From the NCBI RefSeq assembly GCF_021442025.1, contig NZ_CP090446.1:1302001-1366000 (forward strand): a DNA stretch of 64,000 nt, written 5' to 3'. This DNA is from Sphingobacterium sp. SRCM116780. Its GTDB lineage: Bacteria > Bacteroidota > Bacteroidia > Sphingobacteriales > Sphingobacteriaceae. Positions within the stretch are counted from its first letter, which is position 1. Each line of letters opens with the position of its first letter. This document shows positions 51,340 to 61,120 of the stretch, piece after piece. The notes under the pieces are model-generated. The model ran no database searches. It was given only the letters and a program-made list of their open reading frames with translations, and was not told where the DNA came from. The position numbers and the translations under genes were made by a program.

Positions 51340-52818
51340 ATGTATAAACCTGTCCAAGTTACTCGAAAAGATATTTATTTTAGACCCGATACCAAGCGTG
51401 TACTCGCTCGCTTTTTTTCGTTAGGGGATGAACGTTCCTTAAAAGTTATTCGTCGGGTTCTGCAATTATCGGATGAAAAACAAAAGGAAGTTTTTGGTCA
51501 AGTGCTGCGCAGTTATACAAAAAGACATCGTAGCATTGTCAAGGTGTTTGAACGTAATTTTGATCGTATACGACATTTATTGGAACAAATAGAGACACCA
51601 ACTGATAAAATCTCGATGACAGCGAAACTGTTGATCGGTTCTTATTTTACAATGGAATATTCCATTGAAGCAGCTGCATTATTCAATCCTTCTATTGTTG
51701 AACACCCAGATCAGACCGAACTTTATAAGGGTGAGAAGAGGGTGATTATTAGTTTCAGGGCAACTGGAGAAGGACATGTGTCATCCATTGTCTTTCGTTC
51801 TGGTTATATCGATATAGACAATAATATTCATCTGGATGTAGTAGGTACGCTGCTGGATAAACCCATCAATATCAAAAGTCATCGTTATCATAAAAATAGT
51901 TTTATTTCTAAATTAGTGGAGTTGCATCCTGGAAATGCACTTGCCATGGAAAAGCTGAATCACAAATTGACAGAAAGCTTTACTTATGAAGAATTAAAAC
52001 GTTATGTAGAGGAAACGAGGGCAGAAGTCCCCAATGATGACGATAATAATAATATTCTCAAGCAGGCCATATGGCTGGCCTCTTCGCACTATGAGATGAC
52101 CTTCTCGCTCGATACATCTATTTCTGAACGGGTTATTTTCCCTATTTCCGATACCGAAAAGAGAGGGATAGAAGATGCACGGTTTGTCCAGTTTAAAACA
52201 GCAAAAAATGAAAGCATCTATTATGCGACTTATACCGCTTACGATGGTTTTAGTATTTTGCCAAAGTTGTTGACGACGAAGGATTTTTATCACTTTATCG
52301 TCAAACCTATTCATGGTGAAATTGCGAATAAAGGTGCTGCACTTTTCCCGCGTAAGATCAACGGAAAATACGCCATGTTATGTCGTATTGATGGAGAAAA
52401 CAATTATATCGCTTATTCGGACTATATCAATATTTGGAATGAAGCGGTGCATTTGGTACAGGAACCGATGAGTCCTTATGAATTTGTTCAGATTGGTAAC
52501 TGCGGCTCCCCAATTGAAACCGCAGCAGGCTGGCTGATCATCACACATGCGGTTGGGCCTATGCGTGAATACGTGATCGGTGCTTCTTTATTGGATCTTG
52601 AAAAACCACATATCGAGATCGGCCGTTTGGCGTTGCCTATTCTGACTCCAAATGATGAAGAAAGGGAAGGCTACGTACCCAATGTCGTGTATTCTTGTGG
52701 TGCTATCGTACACAATGATCAATTGATCATGCCCTATGCGATGTCTGATTATGCATCCACCTATGCAACGATTAATTTGGAAAATCTAATTCAGGCTATT
52801 CTTCAGCCTGATATTTAA
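51340..52818 (+). CDS. Glycoside hydrolase family 130 mannoside phosphorylase
   Basis: 492 residues. The GH130 five-bladed propeller marks are clear: MEYSIEAAALFNPSIVEH, ISFRATGEGHVSSIVFRSG, RGIEDARFVQF with the catalytic Asp, GNCGSPIETAAGWLIITHAVGPMREYVIGA, REGYVPNVVYSCGAIVHNDQLIMPYAMSD. These enzymes phosphorolyse beta-mannosides, such as beta-1,2-mannobiose, to mannose 1-phosphate. The N-terminal extension of about 100 residues marks the longer subfamily. Its 3' end overlaps the facing glycosyltransferase by 23 bases, and such GH130-GT4 neighbours suggest one beta-mannan pathway. No signal peptide: cytoplasmic. Confidence 0.9.
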   Translation: MYKPVQVTRKDIYFRPDTKRVLARFFSLGDERSLKVIRRVLQLSDEKQKEVFGQVLRSYTKRHRSIVKVFERNFDRIRHLLEQIETPTDKISMTAKLLIGSYFTMEYSIEAAALFNPSIVEHPDQTELYKGEKRVIISFRATGEGHVSSIVFRSGYIDIDNNIHLDVVGTLLDKPINIKSHRYHKNSFISKLVELHPGNALAMEKLNHKLTESFTYEELKRYVEETRAEVPNDDDNNNILKQAIWLASSHYEMTFSLDTSISERVIFPISDTEKRGIEDARFVQFKTAKNESIYYATYTAYDGFSILPKLLTTKDFYHFIVKPIHGEIANKGAALFPRKINGKYAMLCRIDGENNYIAYSDYINIWNEAVHLVQEPMSPYEFVQIGNCGSPIETAAGWLIITHAVGPMREYVIGASLLDLEKPHIEIGRLALPILTPNDEEREGYVPNVVYSCGAIVHNDQLIMPYAMSDYASTYATINLENLIQAILQPDI

Positions 52819-55012
52819 TTTTCATTGTCTTATAGATAGTTATGTACGAGATAAAATAACATAAGGTACTTTCTGCTCCCTGATTGCGATTGATACCATA
52901 GGTCTCTAATCCATCGCAACAACCTTTGGTATGTGGATCGTATAAGGGTAGTTTCAGATCATTTTCACCTAAAAACCATTCAAACGATCGGATCATTTTT
53001 TCAAAGTATGCTTCGTCTTTGGTGATCTCATATACTTCTCTAAAAAGCAAAACAGTAGAAGTCACATCAATAGGTTGTTGTCCAAATTTACTGATGTTTT
53101 GATTCTGCTTCGCCCATTTTTGATTCCCTATGATCGATAAGAAACCGTTTTGCATAATGATGCTCTCCAAGAAATAAAAGCTGGTGAAGCCGATGTTCTT
53201 AATTTTATCATCGTTTAAGAACTTGGTCGACATCAAGATGGCAAGTGGAATAATAGCATTGTCATAGGCCAAAACAGGTTCAAACCATTTCCAATCTTCA
53301 TCGGCACTGGCTTCATATTCATGTACTAATTTGAGCGCTAGTCTACGCAATAGTTCCGTCACTCCCTCGTCATTGGGTTGCTGTTTAAGGTATTCTGCTA
53401 TACCCAGCATTGTATAGGCGATCGCTCGGATGGATTTCAGTTGTTCAAAATGAGGTAAAGCTTTGAAAAACATTTTTGATCCTAACTGATAGAAATCAAC
53501 AAACGGAGCGGTATTGAAGAGATAGCCTAATGCCCAAATGGCTCTTCCGAACGAATCTTCCGATCCTGTTTCTTCCAAGAACTCATTTTGAAAATTCATG
53601 AAGTTATGAAACAAGCCATCTTCGCGTTGTGCATAATAGATATAGTTCAGATAGGTCGATATCCTCTTTTTTGTTGCCTTCTCTTTAAATACATCGTATT
53701 GCATTAAACTGACCAGTAGGGCGCGTGCATTATCATCCAAACAATAACCTTCCCGGTAATTGGGGGTGGCAAATGTCGCATGTTGGATAATGCCAACCTG
53801 ATTGGTCAAGCGATCCAGATGGTCCCATCGGAATTTGGGTAGATTATGAAGTCTGGATGTCTTTAATTTTGAATCGCGGATAATCTGGGTAGAAGATAGT
53901 TTCTGCAGTAAATGGGTATAGGTGACACCGATTTTCTTCCAGGTGGTCTTTTCTCCATGCTGACGTGCATTGTCTCTTAGATATTCCAGTTTCTTAGGAT
54001 TGTCAAACAGATCGATCAGGATATTCTTTAATTCTTTATGGTTTTTAAAGTCAAAAAGAATACCTCTACCATCTGAAAGCAGATCTTTAGCATGCCAGTA
54101 TGGTGTAGAAATCACCGCTGCGCCAGCGCCAACGGCAAATGATAAGGTACCACTGGTAATCTGTGCTTCATTGATATACGGGGTGATATAGATATCACAA
54201 GCCGTCAGGTAAGTCGCTAAATCTTCGTTATTGACAAATTCATTGACAAATACAATATGGTCTTCAAGGTGTTTCTCTTTGATCATCCCCATGAGGTATT
54301 CCCGATATTCTTCTCCCGATTCTTTCAGTACATTAGGATGCGTTTTACCGACGATCAAATAGAGGGTATCCGGATACTCCTGTACGACTTTCGGTAGCGC
54401 TTGAATAACCGTTTCAATTCCTTTATTGCGGGCAATAAAACCAAAGGTTAAAATGATTTTTTTATGGGCTAATTTTAGTTTTTCTTTTGCTAATTCTTGC
54501 TGAAAATTAAATGCGGGCACTCCATGTGGTATCAGTCTGATTTTATCTTCATGAACGTGATAGATTTTTTGCAGCAGGTTGATCGCGTATTTGCTCATCA
54601 CGACGATGATAGAAGCACGTTTTGCTATCTCTATTAAAATGGCACGTTCATCTATATTGGGTTTTTCGAGTATGGTATGCAGGTTCACCAATAAGGGCAT
54701 ATGAAGCTGATTGATGAGCGATAAGATATAAACGCCACTGTTTCCGCCAAATATGCCAAATTCATGTTCCAAAACAACGCAATCGTACTTGTTTTCATTA
54801 ATGAAATCAGCTGCTTTGATATAATCCAATTGTTGTTGCGGATTGATTTCGAAAACCACTTCTTCTGAATAAGCATATGGCTGGTCGGAGAGGGCAATCA
54901 CATGCTGGGTAATGCTGGAATCTTGTGGATCAATGGATTGAATCAGATCATTTGTAAAGGTTGCTATTCCGCATTGCTTTGGCAAATAAGTACTGATGTA
55001 GGCTATTTTCAT
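52796..55012 (-). CDS. GT4 glycosyltransferase fused to a C-terminal helical domain
   Basis: 738 residues. The N-terminal 400 form a GT-B family 4 enzyme: CGIATFTNDLI (donor glycine loop), LEHEFGIFGG, LVNLHT, RLIPHGVP, LTFGFIARNKGIETVIQALP and the Glu-rich YINEAQITSGTLSFAVGAG before TPY. The C-terminal 330 residues are all-helical, with repeated motifs LDDNARALLVSLMQYD, SEDSFGRAIWALGYL and STLCYFISYI, as in (alpha/alpha)6 glycan-active domains. Donor probably GDP-mannose given the neighbouring GH130, but that is inferred. It lies convergent with GH130. Confidence 0.85.
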   Translation of the reverse strand: MKIAYISTYLPKQCGIATFTNDLIQSIDPQDSSITQHVIALSDQPYAYSEEVVFEINPQQQLDYIKAADFINENKYDCVVLEHEFGIFGGNSGVYILSLINQLHMPLLVNLHTILEKPNIDERAILIEIAKRASIIVVMSKYAINLLQKIYHVHEDKIRLIPHGVPAFNFQQELAKEKLKLAHKKIILTFGFIARNKGIETVIQALPKVVQEYPDTLYLIVGKTHPNVLKESGEEYREYLMGMIKEKHLEDHIVFVNEFVNNEDLATYLTACDIYITPYINEAQITSGTLSFAVGAGAAVISTPYWHAKDLLSDGRGILFDFKNHKELKNILIDLFDNPKKLEYLRDNARQHGEKTTWKKIGVTYTHLLQKLSSTQIIRDSKLKTSRLHNLPKFRWDHLDRLTNQVGIIQHATFATPNYREGYCLDDNARALLVSLMQYDVFKEKATKKRISTYLNYIYYAQREDGLFHNFMNFQNEFLEETGSEDSFGRAIWALGYLFNTAPFVDFYQLGSKMFFKALPHFEQLKSIRAIAYTMLGIAEYLKQQPNDEGVTELLRRLALKLVHEYEASADEDWKWFEPVLAYDNAIIPLAILMSTKFLNDDKIKNIGFTSFYFLESIIMQNGFLSIIGNQKWAKQNQNISKFGQQPIDVTSTVLLFREVYEITKDEAYFEKMIRSFEWFLGENDLKLPLYDPHTKGCCDGLETYGINRNQGAESTLCYFISYITIYKTMKIKYQAEE

Positions 55013-55768
55013 AGTTGTTTTTTATATTAAATAAATCTTTTGAATGCGCATTAAATTTCATTAACAAGGATTTCAGCCTTTTTTAAGGATGATTCACCTG
55101 TTTTTACGTATACTTTTCATCAATAGAAAATAGATGTATCCTAAAAACCGTTTTTTAACGATTCGGATTTACTACGAATGCATGTTGCTGGCCAAGAAAA
55201 GAAGCCGGGCATGTCTAATTTGACTGTGATAATCTTGCTCGAGACATCCTGAACACATAGGTGAATGACGCATTTACCTACAGACCAATGTCGTTGTTTA
55301 TCCGAAGTAAGCTGTCTTTAGGAACTATTTTTATCATTGTCTTGGTTTTGATTAAAAATCGTTGACCAGAAGACAAATGTTTATCCTAAAACTATTTAGT
55401 GAACAATCAAATGCCATTAAAGTTTTAATTGCTTTCGGGAATATGATTCGAGTGGGTGAGCGCAACCTGAATTGCTTTTCTTGCTTTTGGATCGCACGTA
55501 GCTGCTAAATGACGATTGCGAGAGGAAGATCAGGTTGTTTAGAGGTGATGTTGTTTCTTTTTTTTGATAAAGATAGCGAAAAATAAAGGGCTTATTTTCT
55601 TTATTTTAAATATTTTGGTTTCGTTGCTGTTATTTTAATAAATAAATGGATTTAAATTTTAAATTATTTACACAATAAATCGCTATTGTTAAAAATATTT
55701 TATTTCTTTGTTTCTGCGTTCTTTTCAAAAAGTATGCACACTAACAACCACTAACCAAAAATAATTAA
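55013..55768. other. Long intergenic region upstream of the second SusCD operon
   Basis: About 755 bases between divergent genes. The 150 bases before SusC are extremely A/T-rich and hold TTGTTAAAAATATTTTATTT with TTTG near, a loose promoter match. No ORF of note, no riboswitch recognised. It could hold a long regulatory leader. Confidence 0.4.
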
Positions 55769-58700
55769 ATGAAAAATTCTAAACTATTCCATGTTTTGGC
55801 CTTTTCTATGGTATTTGGATTTGGTGACCTGAACGATTCGGTTGCAGGAACCAGGACAGAATATCAAAGTAATCAAGGTAAAATATCTGGACTTGTTCAA
55901 GATGGCAATGGCCCTATCTCAGGAGCTTCCATTGCAGTGAAAGGCACTTCAGTTGCTACATTTACGGATGCCTCAGGTCGATTTACATTGACAGCTATTC
56001 CAACAGGTTCGAAGATTGTCATTAGCTACGTAGGCTATGCTTCGAAAGAAATTGTCTGGAAGGGTGAAAGCACATTAAACGTGCAACTGGAATCTACAGC
56101 AAATGATCTGGACGAAGTCGTTGTGGTTGCTTATGGTACAGCCAAGAAGTCCACTTTTACAGGGTCAGCTTCCGTGGTGAAAGCAGATCAATTGGAAAAA
56201 ATATCAGGTTCTGGATTTGCGGAAGCCTTGCAAGGGATGAGTCCTGGTGTCAATGTAGTCAATAATGAAGGAAATCCAGGAGGGGATACCCGTATCCAAA
56301 TTCGAGGAATTAGTTCGATGTCAGGTGCATCCAATCCGCTTTATGTGGTCGATGGGATGCCTTATGATGGGCAGTTAAACTCGATTTCACCATCGGATAT
56401 TGAGTCGATTACGGTATTAAAAGATGCTGCTGCTTCATCTTTATACGGTTCTCGTGCCGCCAATGGTGTTGTTGTAGTCACAACGAAGAAAGGAAAAACC
56501 GCGAAACCCCAATTGAACTTCCGATCGGCATGGGGTACTTCGGACAATGCGGTTAAAAATCCAACCAAGGCTTCTCCACAAGAACAATTATTGAATACCT
56601 GGGAGGCGATGTACAATGATCAATTCTATAAATATGGATTGACGTCAGAAAAGGCTGGAGACTGGGCGTCGGATAATGTATTGGGTAAGATCCTGAAACC
56701 GGTGACTAATTCTCAAGGACAGTCTACCTACGTTTCGCCTTTCAAAGATATCCATGAAGATTATGTATTGCACGATGGTAAGGGCAATCCGTATATCAAT
56801 CCGAATCTGGAAATGGTTTGGAATAAAGAAGATTACGATGCTTATGGAGCCGTTTTTTCTCGAAAACTAAGACAAGATTATGGCATGGATGTTTCGGGTA
56901 CAGCAGGAGATGGTAAGACCAATTACTTCCTTTCTTCATCCTATCTGGATGATAAAGGTTATGCTGCCAGTCAATACTTTAAGCGCTATGGTTTTCGTGC
57001 GAATGTAACGACGCAAGTCAATAATTGGTTACAGGTAGGAGGAAATGTGTCTTACAGTAGTTCTAAACAAAACATTTCAGGTGCAGCACGTGCTTTGGTA
57101 TTCACAACGACGATGTATTCGCCTTGGTTGCGGAATGCCGATAATACAGATTGGGTGTACTCCGAGAAAACGGGTAAACGTATGTATGATTATGGTACCT
57201 ATGTGAACAATTTCTTTGGTGCGCATGTATTGCAAAACAACGGAGATTATTGGAATAACGAGAATGATGAGGATTTCAACAACGCTTTACGCAGTATGAT
57301 GGCCTCTCGCTTTTTCGCGCAGATCACGCTACCTTATCATTTGAGCTTCAAGACAAGCTTAAGTATCGATGATAACAGTACAAAAACCTTTACATACGGA
57401 TCGTCTGTACATGGAGCAGGGCAACTTGCACCTTATGGTGTGACCGTGATGACAAGTGGAGGAAATGCCTCCCGATCCAATTCAAATACCAAATCGGTTA
57501 CTTTCAACAATATTCTAAGCTGGAACCAAGACTTTGGAAAGCATAATTTTGCAGCTATGGCAGGTCAAGAGTCGTACACGAACAATAGTTTATATGACTA
57601 TGGCTACGGCGAAGGCATCATGCAGTTGGGGCAATATGAATTAGCTTCAACGACAACAAACTGGTCTGCAACTTCAAACAAAGATCGATTTGCTTTATTG
57701 TCGTATTTTGGAAAATTGGACTATAACTACAATAGTAAATATTATTTATCTGGCTCTTTCCGTCGGGATGGCTCTTCTCGTTTTCATCCTGATAACCGTT
57801 GGGGAAATTTCTTTTCTGCTGGGCTTTCTTGGCGGATATCGAAAGAAAACTTCCTAAAGGATGTCAGCTGGTTGGATAATTTATCCTTTCGCTCCAGTTA
57901 CGGAACGACAGGTAACGATAAGCTAACAAGACGAGGTGAAACAGGTATTGCAGGGGGCGATATTTACTATGCCTATCAAGGAGTGTATGAAGCGAATGAT
58001 CTGTATGGTTCGGCGGGTTTAAAACCTTCAGCATTTCCTACTCCGTCTTTGATTTGGGAAAAGAACAAACAGTTTAATGCGGCATTCGATTTCAGTATCC
58101 TAAAGAATATTTACGGTACTATTGAATACTATTCCCGTACAGCATCGGATTTATTGTATTATAAAGAATTTCCGTTATCAGCCCAAGTGGGAAGTGCTAC
58201 AGGTTTGAATACCAATTTAGGGGATTTAAAGAATTCAGGTTTTGAATTCTCCTTAGGTGCGGATGCGATTCGTCGTGAAAATTTTAAATGGAAAATAGAT
58301 GCCAATGTATCGACGTTGAAAAATGAGATTACATATCTACCAGGGGGTGAATTCACTTATAACAACCGTTCTGCGGGTTATAAACTGGCAGAAGGTTATT
58401 CGCTTTATGAATTTTATATGGTGAAAAATGCAGGTGTTGATCCCGAAACAGGAAACATGCGGTATTGGATACGAGATGGTGATAATTGGAAAACGACTGA
58501 AAAATATGATGCAGAGGTATCATCCAAAGATTACCAACATATTGGTTCGGCGTTGCCTAAAGTGTATGGTTCCTTGACGAATACGTTCAATTATAAGGGA
58601 TTGGATCTTTCGTTCATGTTCTACTACTCCTTAGGATCTAAAATGTTTGATTATGCTTATGTTGAGCGCACAGCAGTGCGTGGTGGAGTTGGCGTGATCC

Positions 58701-59068
58701 AAGATCTTGTTGGAGACCACTGGCGTAAACCAGGTGATCAAGCGTTATTGCCGAAATATTCCAATGACGACTATGCCAGCACAAGAAAGAATTCGGACTT
58801 CTATGTGTTCAATAATGACTACCTACGTTTGCGAAATCTGTCCTTCGGATATTCCTTACCGCAAAATATGCTGACCAAAGTTGGTTTATCCAAAGTACGT
58901 CTATATGTGTCTGGGGATAATTTATTGACTTTCGGAGCCGCTAAAAATCGTTATTCAGATCCGGAAACAGCATTATCCGGTAATAACTACAATGGTTCTG
59001 CAGATAAGGATAATGGTATTCAGGGTTCAAGAAGAGTCTATATGGCTGGTTTACAAGTGTCATTCTAA
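55769..59068 (+). CDS. SusC/RagA-family TonB-linked outer membrane receptor
   Basis: 1099 residues. Signal peptide (MKNSKLFHVLAFSMVFGFG), carboxypeptidase-D-regulatory-like domain at about 38-110 (GKISGLVQDGNGPISGASI, FTDASGRFTLTAIP), TonB box near DEVVVVAYG, plug with IRGISSMSGASNPLYVVDGMP and ITVLKDAAASSLYGSRAANGVVVVTTKKGK, then the barrel ending in YMAGLQVSF. All hallmarks are canonical, unlike the divergent receptor at 6431. Works with SusD encoded 11 bases downstream to import a ligand, likely a sugar. No sigma/anti-sigma pair is adjacent. Confidence 0.96.
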   Translation: MKNSKLFHVLAFSMVFGFGDLNDSVAGTRTEYQSNQGKISGLVQDGNGPISGASIAVKGTSVATFTDASGRFTLTAIPTGSKIVISYVGYASKEIVWKGESTLNVQLESTANDLDEVVVVAYGTAKKSTFTGSASVVKADQLEKISGSGFAEALQGMSPGVNVVNNEGNPGGDTRIQIRGISSMSGASNPLYVVDGMPYDGQLNSISPSDIESITVLKDAAASSLYGSRAANGVVVVTTKKGKTAKPQLNFRSAWGTSDNAVKNPTKASPQEQLLNTWEAMYNDQFYKYGLTSEKAGDWASDNVLGKILKPVTNSQGQSTYVSPFKDIHEDYVLHDGKGNPYINPNLEMVWNKEDYDAYGAVFSRKLRQDYGMDVSGTAGDGKTNYFLSSSYLDDKGYAASQYFKRYGFRANVTTQVNNWLQVGGNVSYSSSKQNISGAARALVFTTTMYSPWLRNADNTDWVYSEKTGKRMYDYGTYVNNFFGAHVLQNNGDYWNNENDEDFNNALRSMMASRFFAQITLPYHLSFKTSLSIDDNSTKTFTYGSSVHGAGQLAPYGVTVMTSGGNASRSNSNTKSVTFNNILSWNQDFGKHNFAAMAGQESYTNNSLYDYGYGEGIMQLGQYELASTTTNWSATSNKDRFALLSYFGKLDYNYNSKYYLSGSFRRDGSSRFHPDNRWGNFFSAGLSWRISKENFLKDVSWLDNLSFRSSYGTTGNDKLTRRGETGIAGGDIYYAYQGVYEANDLYGSAGLKPSAFPTPSLIWEKNKQFNAAFDFSILKNIYGTIEYYSRTASDLLYYKEFPLSAQVGSATGLNTNLGDLKNSGFEFSLGADAIRRENFKWKIDANVSTLKNEITYLPGGEFTYNNRSAGYKLAEGYSLYEFYMVKNAGVDPETGNMRYWIRDGDNWKTTEKYDAEVSSKDYQHIGSALPKVYGSLTNTFNYKGLDLSFMFYYSLGSKMFDYAYVERTAVRGGVGVIQDLVGDHWRKPGDQALLPKYSNDDYASTRKNSDFYVFNNDYLRLRNLSFGYSLPQNMLTKVGLSKVRLYVSGDNLLTFGAAKNRYSDPETALSGNNYNGSADKDNGIQGSRRVYMAGLQVSF

Positions 59069-59079
59069 GCATTAAGAAA

Positions 59080-60675
59080 ATGAAAAAAATCGTTAAAAGT
59101 TTACAATATATCGCACTAGGTGCAGCAGTTCTCGTGCAAACAGGCTGTAAGGATTTCCTGGAAACAAATTCTTCCACCGCTACTTCTGATAATGTGGTCT
59201 TATCAAGTGCAGCTCAATTGGATAAAGTGTTGACTTCAGCTTATAGACAATTGTATTTCAATGATCAAGGTCAAGATCGAGTTTATGCCGGATTACCAGG
59301 ACTTCAAATGTATGTCGATCTTGGAGGGGCTGATATCATAAGTCATACCAATATGGGTGGCAATCAAGTGACGGCGTATACCTATGAACCGCAAAAGACG
59401 CAAACAACAGGTTTGCCCGATGCTGCGATCTGGTCGATGATGTATAAAATCATCAATCAAACCAATATTATCATTGATGCTTTACCTGCAGCACAAGGGG
59501 ATGAGGCTCTGAAAAATGAGATCATGGGTCAAGCAAAGGCTATTCGTGGTCTTTGTTATTTTCATCTGATTCAAAACTATCAACAAACGTATATGTTGGC
59601 GAAGCAAAAGCCAGGGGTGATCTTACGGTTGAATCCAAAGGAAAGTGAAAATTTACCACGTGCTACTGTGGAGGAAACCTACGCACAAATTGTCAAAGAT
59701 CTAACAGAATCAAAAACGTTATTGGCGAATTTCCAACGACCAAATAAATGGACGATCGATAAAAATGTGGTATCGGGTCAACTGGCACGTGTGTACTTGG
59801 TCATGAACAATTGGCAAGGGGCTTATACTGAAGCTAAAACTGCTTACGCAAGTTATAATCAATTGATGACAAAAGAGCAATACCGTTCTGGTTTTGATGA
59901 TGTGATCACGAATAACTACCCAGAAGTTATGTGGGCCGTACAGTTCACCAATACCAATAATTTGGGAGGAGGAACACAGTTTAACTTCTGGTATAACCAG
60001 GATGAAAGCTATGGTGAAGGGTATACCGATGGACCGATCTATTCTTTCCTGGATTTCTTTGCTGATGGTCAATATGAGAAACTGTTTGAAAAAACAGAAG
60101 ACCGTTACCAGTTCTGGAAGCGTACAAAAAATGCTTCTAAAGAGTGGTCAACGAAATGGGCGTACAATAAATACAAACATTATGGTGATGCCGATGGTGC
60201 AAAACAAGGGAATACAAGACCTGAAATCTCTTTGATGCGCGGTTCTGAAATGTTGTTGATCATGGCAGAAGCTTCTGCTCATTTGAATAATGGGGAAGGA
60301 CTGGGCTATTTAAATAAATTGCAAACCGCTCGAGGTGTGAAAGCATTGACAGCTGTTGCATCGGGAACGCCATTGTTGGAGGCTATTTATGTCGAGCGTC
60401 GTAAAGAATTATTATGTGAAGGAGTGACGGGTATTTACGATTTATTACGTCTCCAAAAACCGTTAGTGCGTATTCAGGAAACAGCGACTTATCCCGAAGG
60501 ACATTATACTTGGGGTGTGACCAACTTGAATGGCTATGTGGCTAATAGTGCAGCGCCAATGGGTACGTTTCCTTCCAATGATTATCGTTTTATTTGTCAA
60601 ATTCCTCAGTTGGAAATTGCCAATAATACAGCGCTTTCAGAAGCAGATCAAAACCCGTACTCAGGTACAAATTAG
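59080..60675 (+). CDS. SusD/RagB-family outer membrane lipoprotein
   Basis: 531 residues with lipoprotein signal (ALGAAVLVQTGC, Cys lipidated, then KDFLETN). SusD landmarks: AIRGLCYFHLIQNYQQTY (TPR region), VSGQLARVYLVMNNWQGAYTEA, YPEVMWAVQFTN, LMRGSEMLLIMAEASAHLNN and YVERRKELLCEGVTGIYDLLRLQKP. Binds the ligand at the surface and lids the preceding SusC. Ends at a strong hairpin terminator. The gene pair is followed by convergent enzyme genes, of which the DUF1080 protein could act on the same substrate. Confidence 0.95.
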   Translation: MKKIVKSLQYIALGAAVLVQTGCKDFLETNSSTATSDNVVLSSAAQLDKVLTSAYRQLYFNDQGQDRVYAGLPGLQMYVDLGGADIISHTNMGGNQVTAYTYEPQKTQTTGLPDAAIWSMMYKIINQTNIIIDALPAAQGDEALKNEIMGQAKAIRGLCYFHLIQNYQQTYMLAKQKPGVILRLNPKESENLPRATVEETYAQIVKDLTESKTLLANFQRPNKWTIDKNVVSGQLARVYLVMNNWQGAYTEAKTAYASYNQLMTKEQYRSGFDDVITNNYPEVMWAVQFTNTNNLGGGTQFNFWYNQDESYGEGYTDGPIYSFLDFFADGQYEKLFEKTEDRYQFWKRTKNASKEWSTKWAYNKYKHYGDADGAKQGNTRPEISLMRGSEMLLIMAEASAHLNNGEGLGYLNKLQTARGVKALTAVASGTPLLEAIYVERRKELLCEGVTGIYDLLRLQKPLVRIQETATYPEGHYTWGVTNLNGYVANSAAPMGTFPSNDYRFICQIPQLEIANNTALSEADQNPYSGTN

Positions 60676-60695
60676 CGTATTAGATTGTCTTAGTT

Positions 60696-60729
60696 ATATA
60701 AAGAGGTAATATCGATTACCTCTTTATAT
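60696..60729 (+). terminator. Terminator of the second SusCD operon
   Basis: A perfect 15-bp stem (ATATAAAGAGGTAAT with its complement) around an ATCG loop, 21 bases after the susD stop. Only a mixed A/T tail follows. Confidence 0.8.
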
Positions 60730-60793
60730 CATTATTGCAGGATAACCCGATAAGCGATTGTAAAAATTTTCTTAGTTCGGAGAACTTTTTGTT

Positions 60794-60946
60794 ATGGGCA
60801 ATCGCGAACATAAATTTTTTAGACAATTCAATCTCATGCTGGTTACTATCGCAAGCATTTGTTTTCCTAAAAAAGAGGCTTCATATGGAGCTGTTGATCG
60901 TTTTGAAGATCAGGTTGAAATCATAACAACAACCTGCGAAGGATAA
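60794..60946 (+). CDS. Possible small protein, 50 residues
   Basis: ATG 60794 to TAA 60944. A basic head (MGNREHKFFRQF), a hydrophobic stretch (NLMLVTIASICF) and an acidic end (YGAVDRFEDQVEIITTTCEG) resemble a small exported or membrane-anchored peptide. A strong plus-strand terminator follows at 61068-61093, which would otherwise have no transcript to end. No family recognised. A competing TTG-started frame (60735-60926) looks less protein-like. Confidence 0.35.
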   Translation: MGNREHKFFRQFNLMLVTIASICFPKKEASYGAVDRFEDQVEIITTTCEG

Positions 60947-61067
60947 GCGTGGGGAAGAGAAAAAAAGAAAAGAAATTTTTCTTTAAAATGACAAGAATTG
61001 AAAAAATAAAGTGTAAATTGTATATATAATTTGAAATCGTAGTTTTAATTTTATACATTATAATTTT

Positions 61068-61093
61068 CGGCCAAGCTTGTATAAGCTTGGCCG
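61068..61093 (+). terminator. Strong plus-strand intrinsic terminator
   Basis: CGGCCAAGCTT-gtat-AAGCTTGGCCG, an 11-bp perfect G/C-rich stem, then TTTTTT on the plus strand. The only plus-strand unit upstream after the susD terminator is the doubtful 50-residue ORF. On the minus strand it lies 28 bases past the DUF1080 stop but lacks a T run. Confidence 0.85.
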
Positions 61094-61120
61094 TTTTTTA
61101 TTTCATCCTCTTGTCTTTAT

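Noticed and set aside
60735-60926. TTG-started 63-residue frame after the second SusD
   Set aside because: Composition is not protein-like and a better frame (60794-60946) overlaps it.
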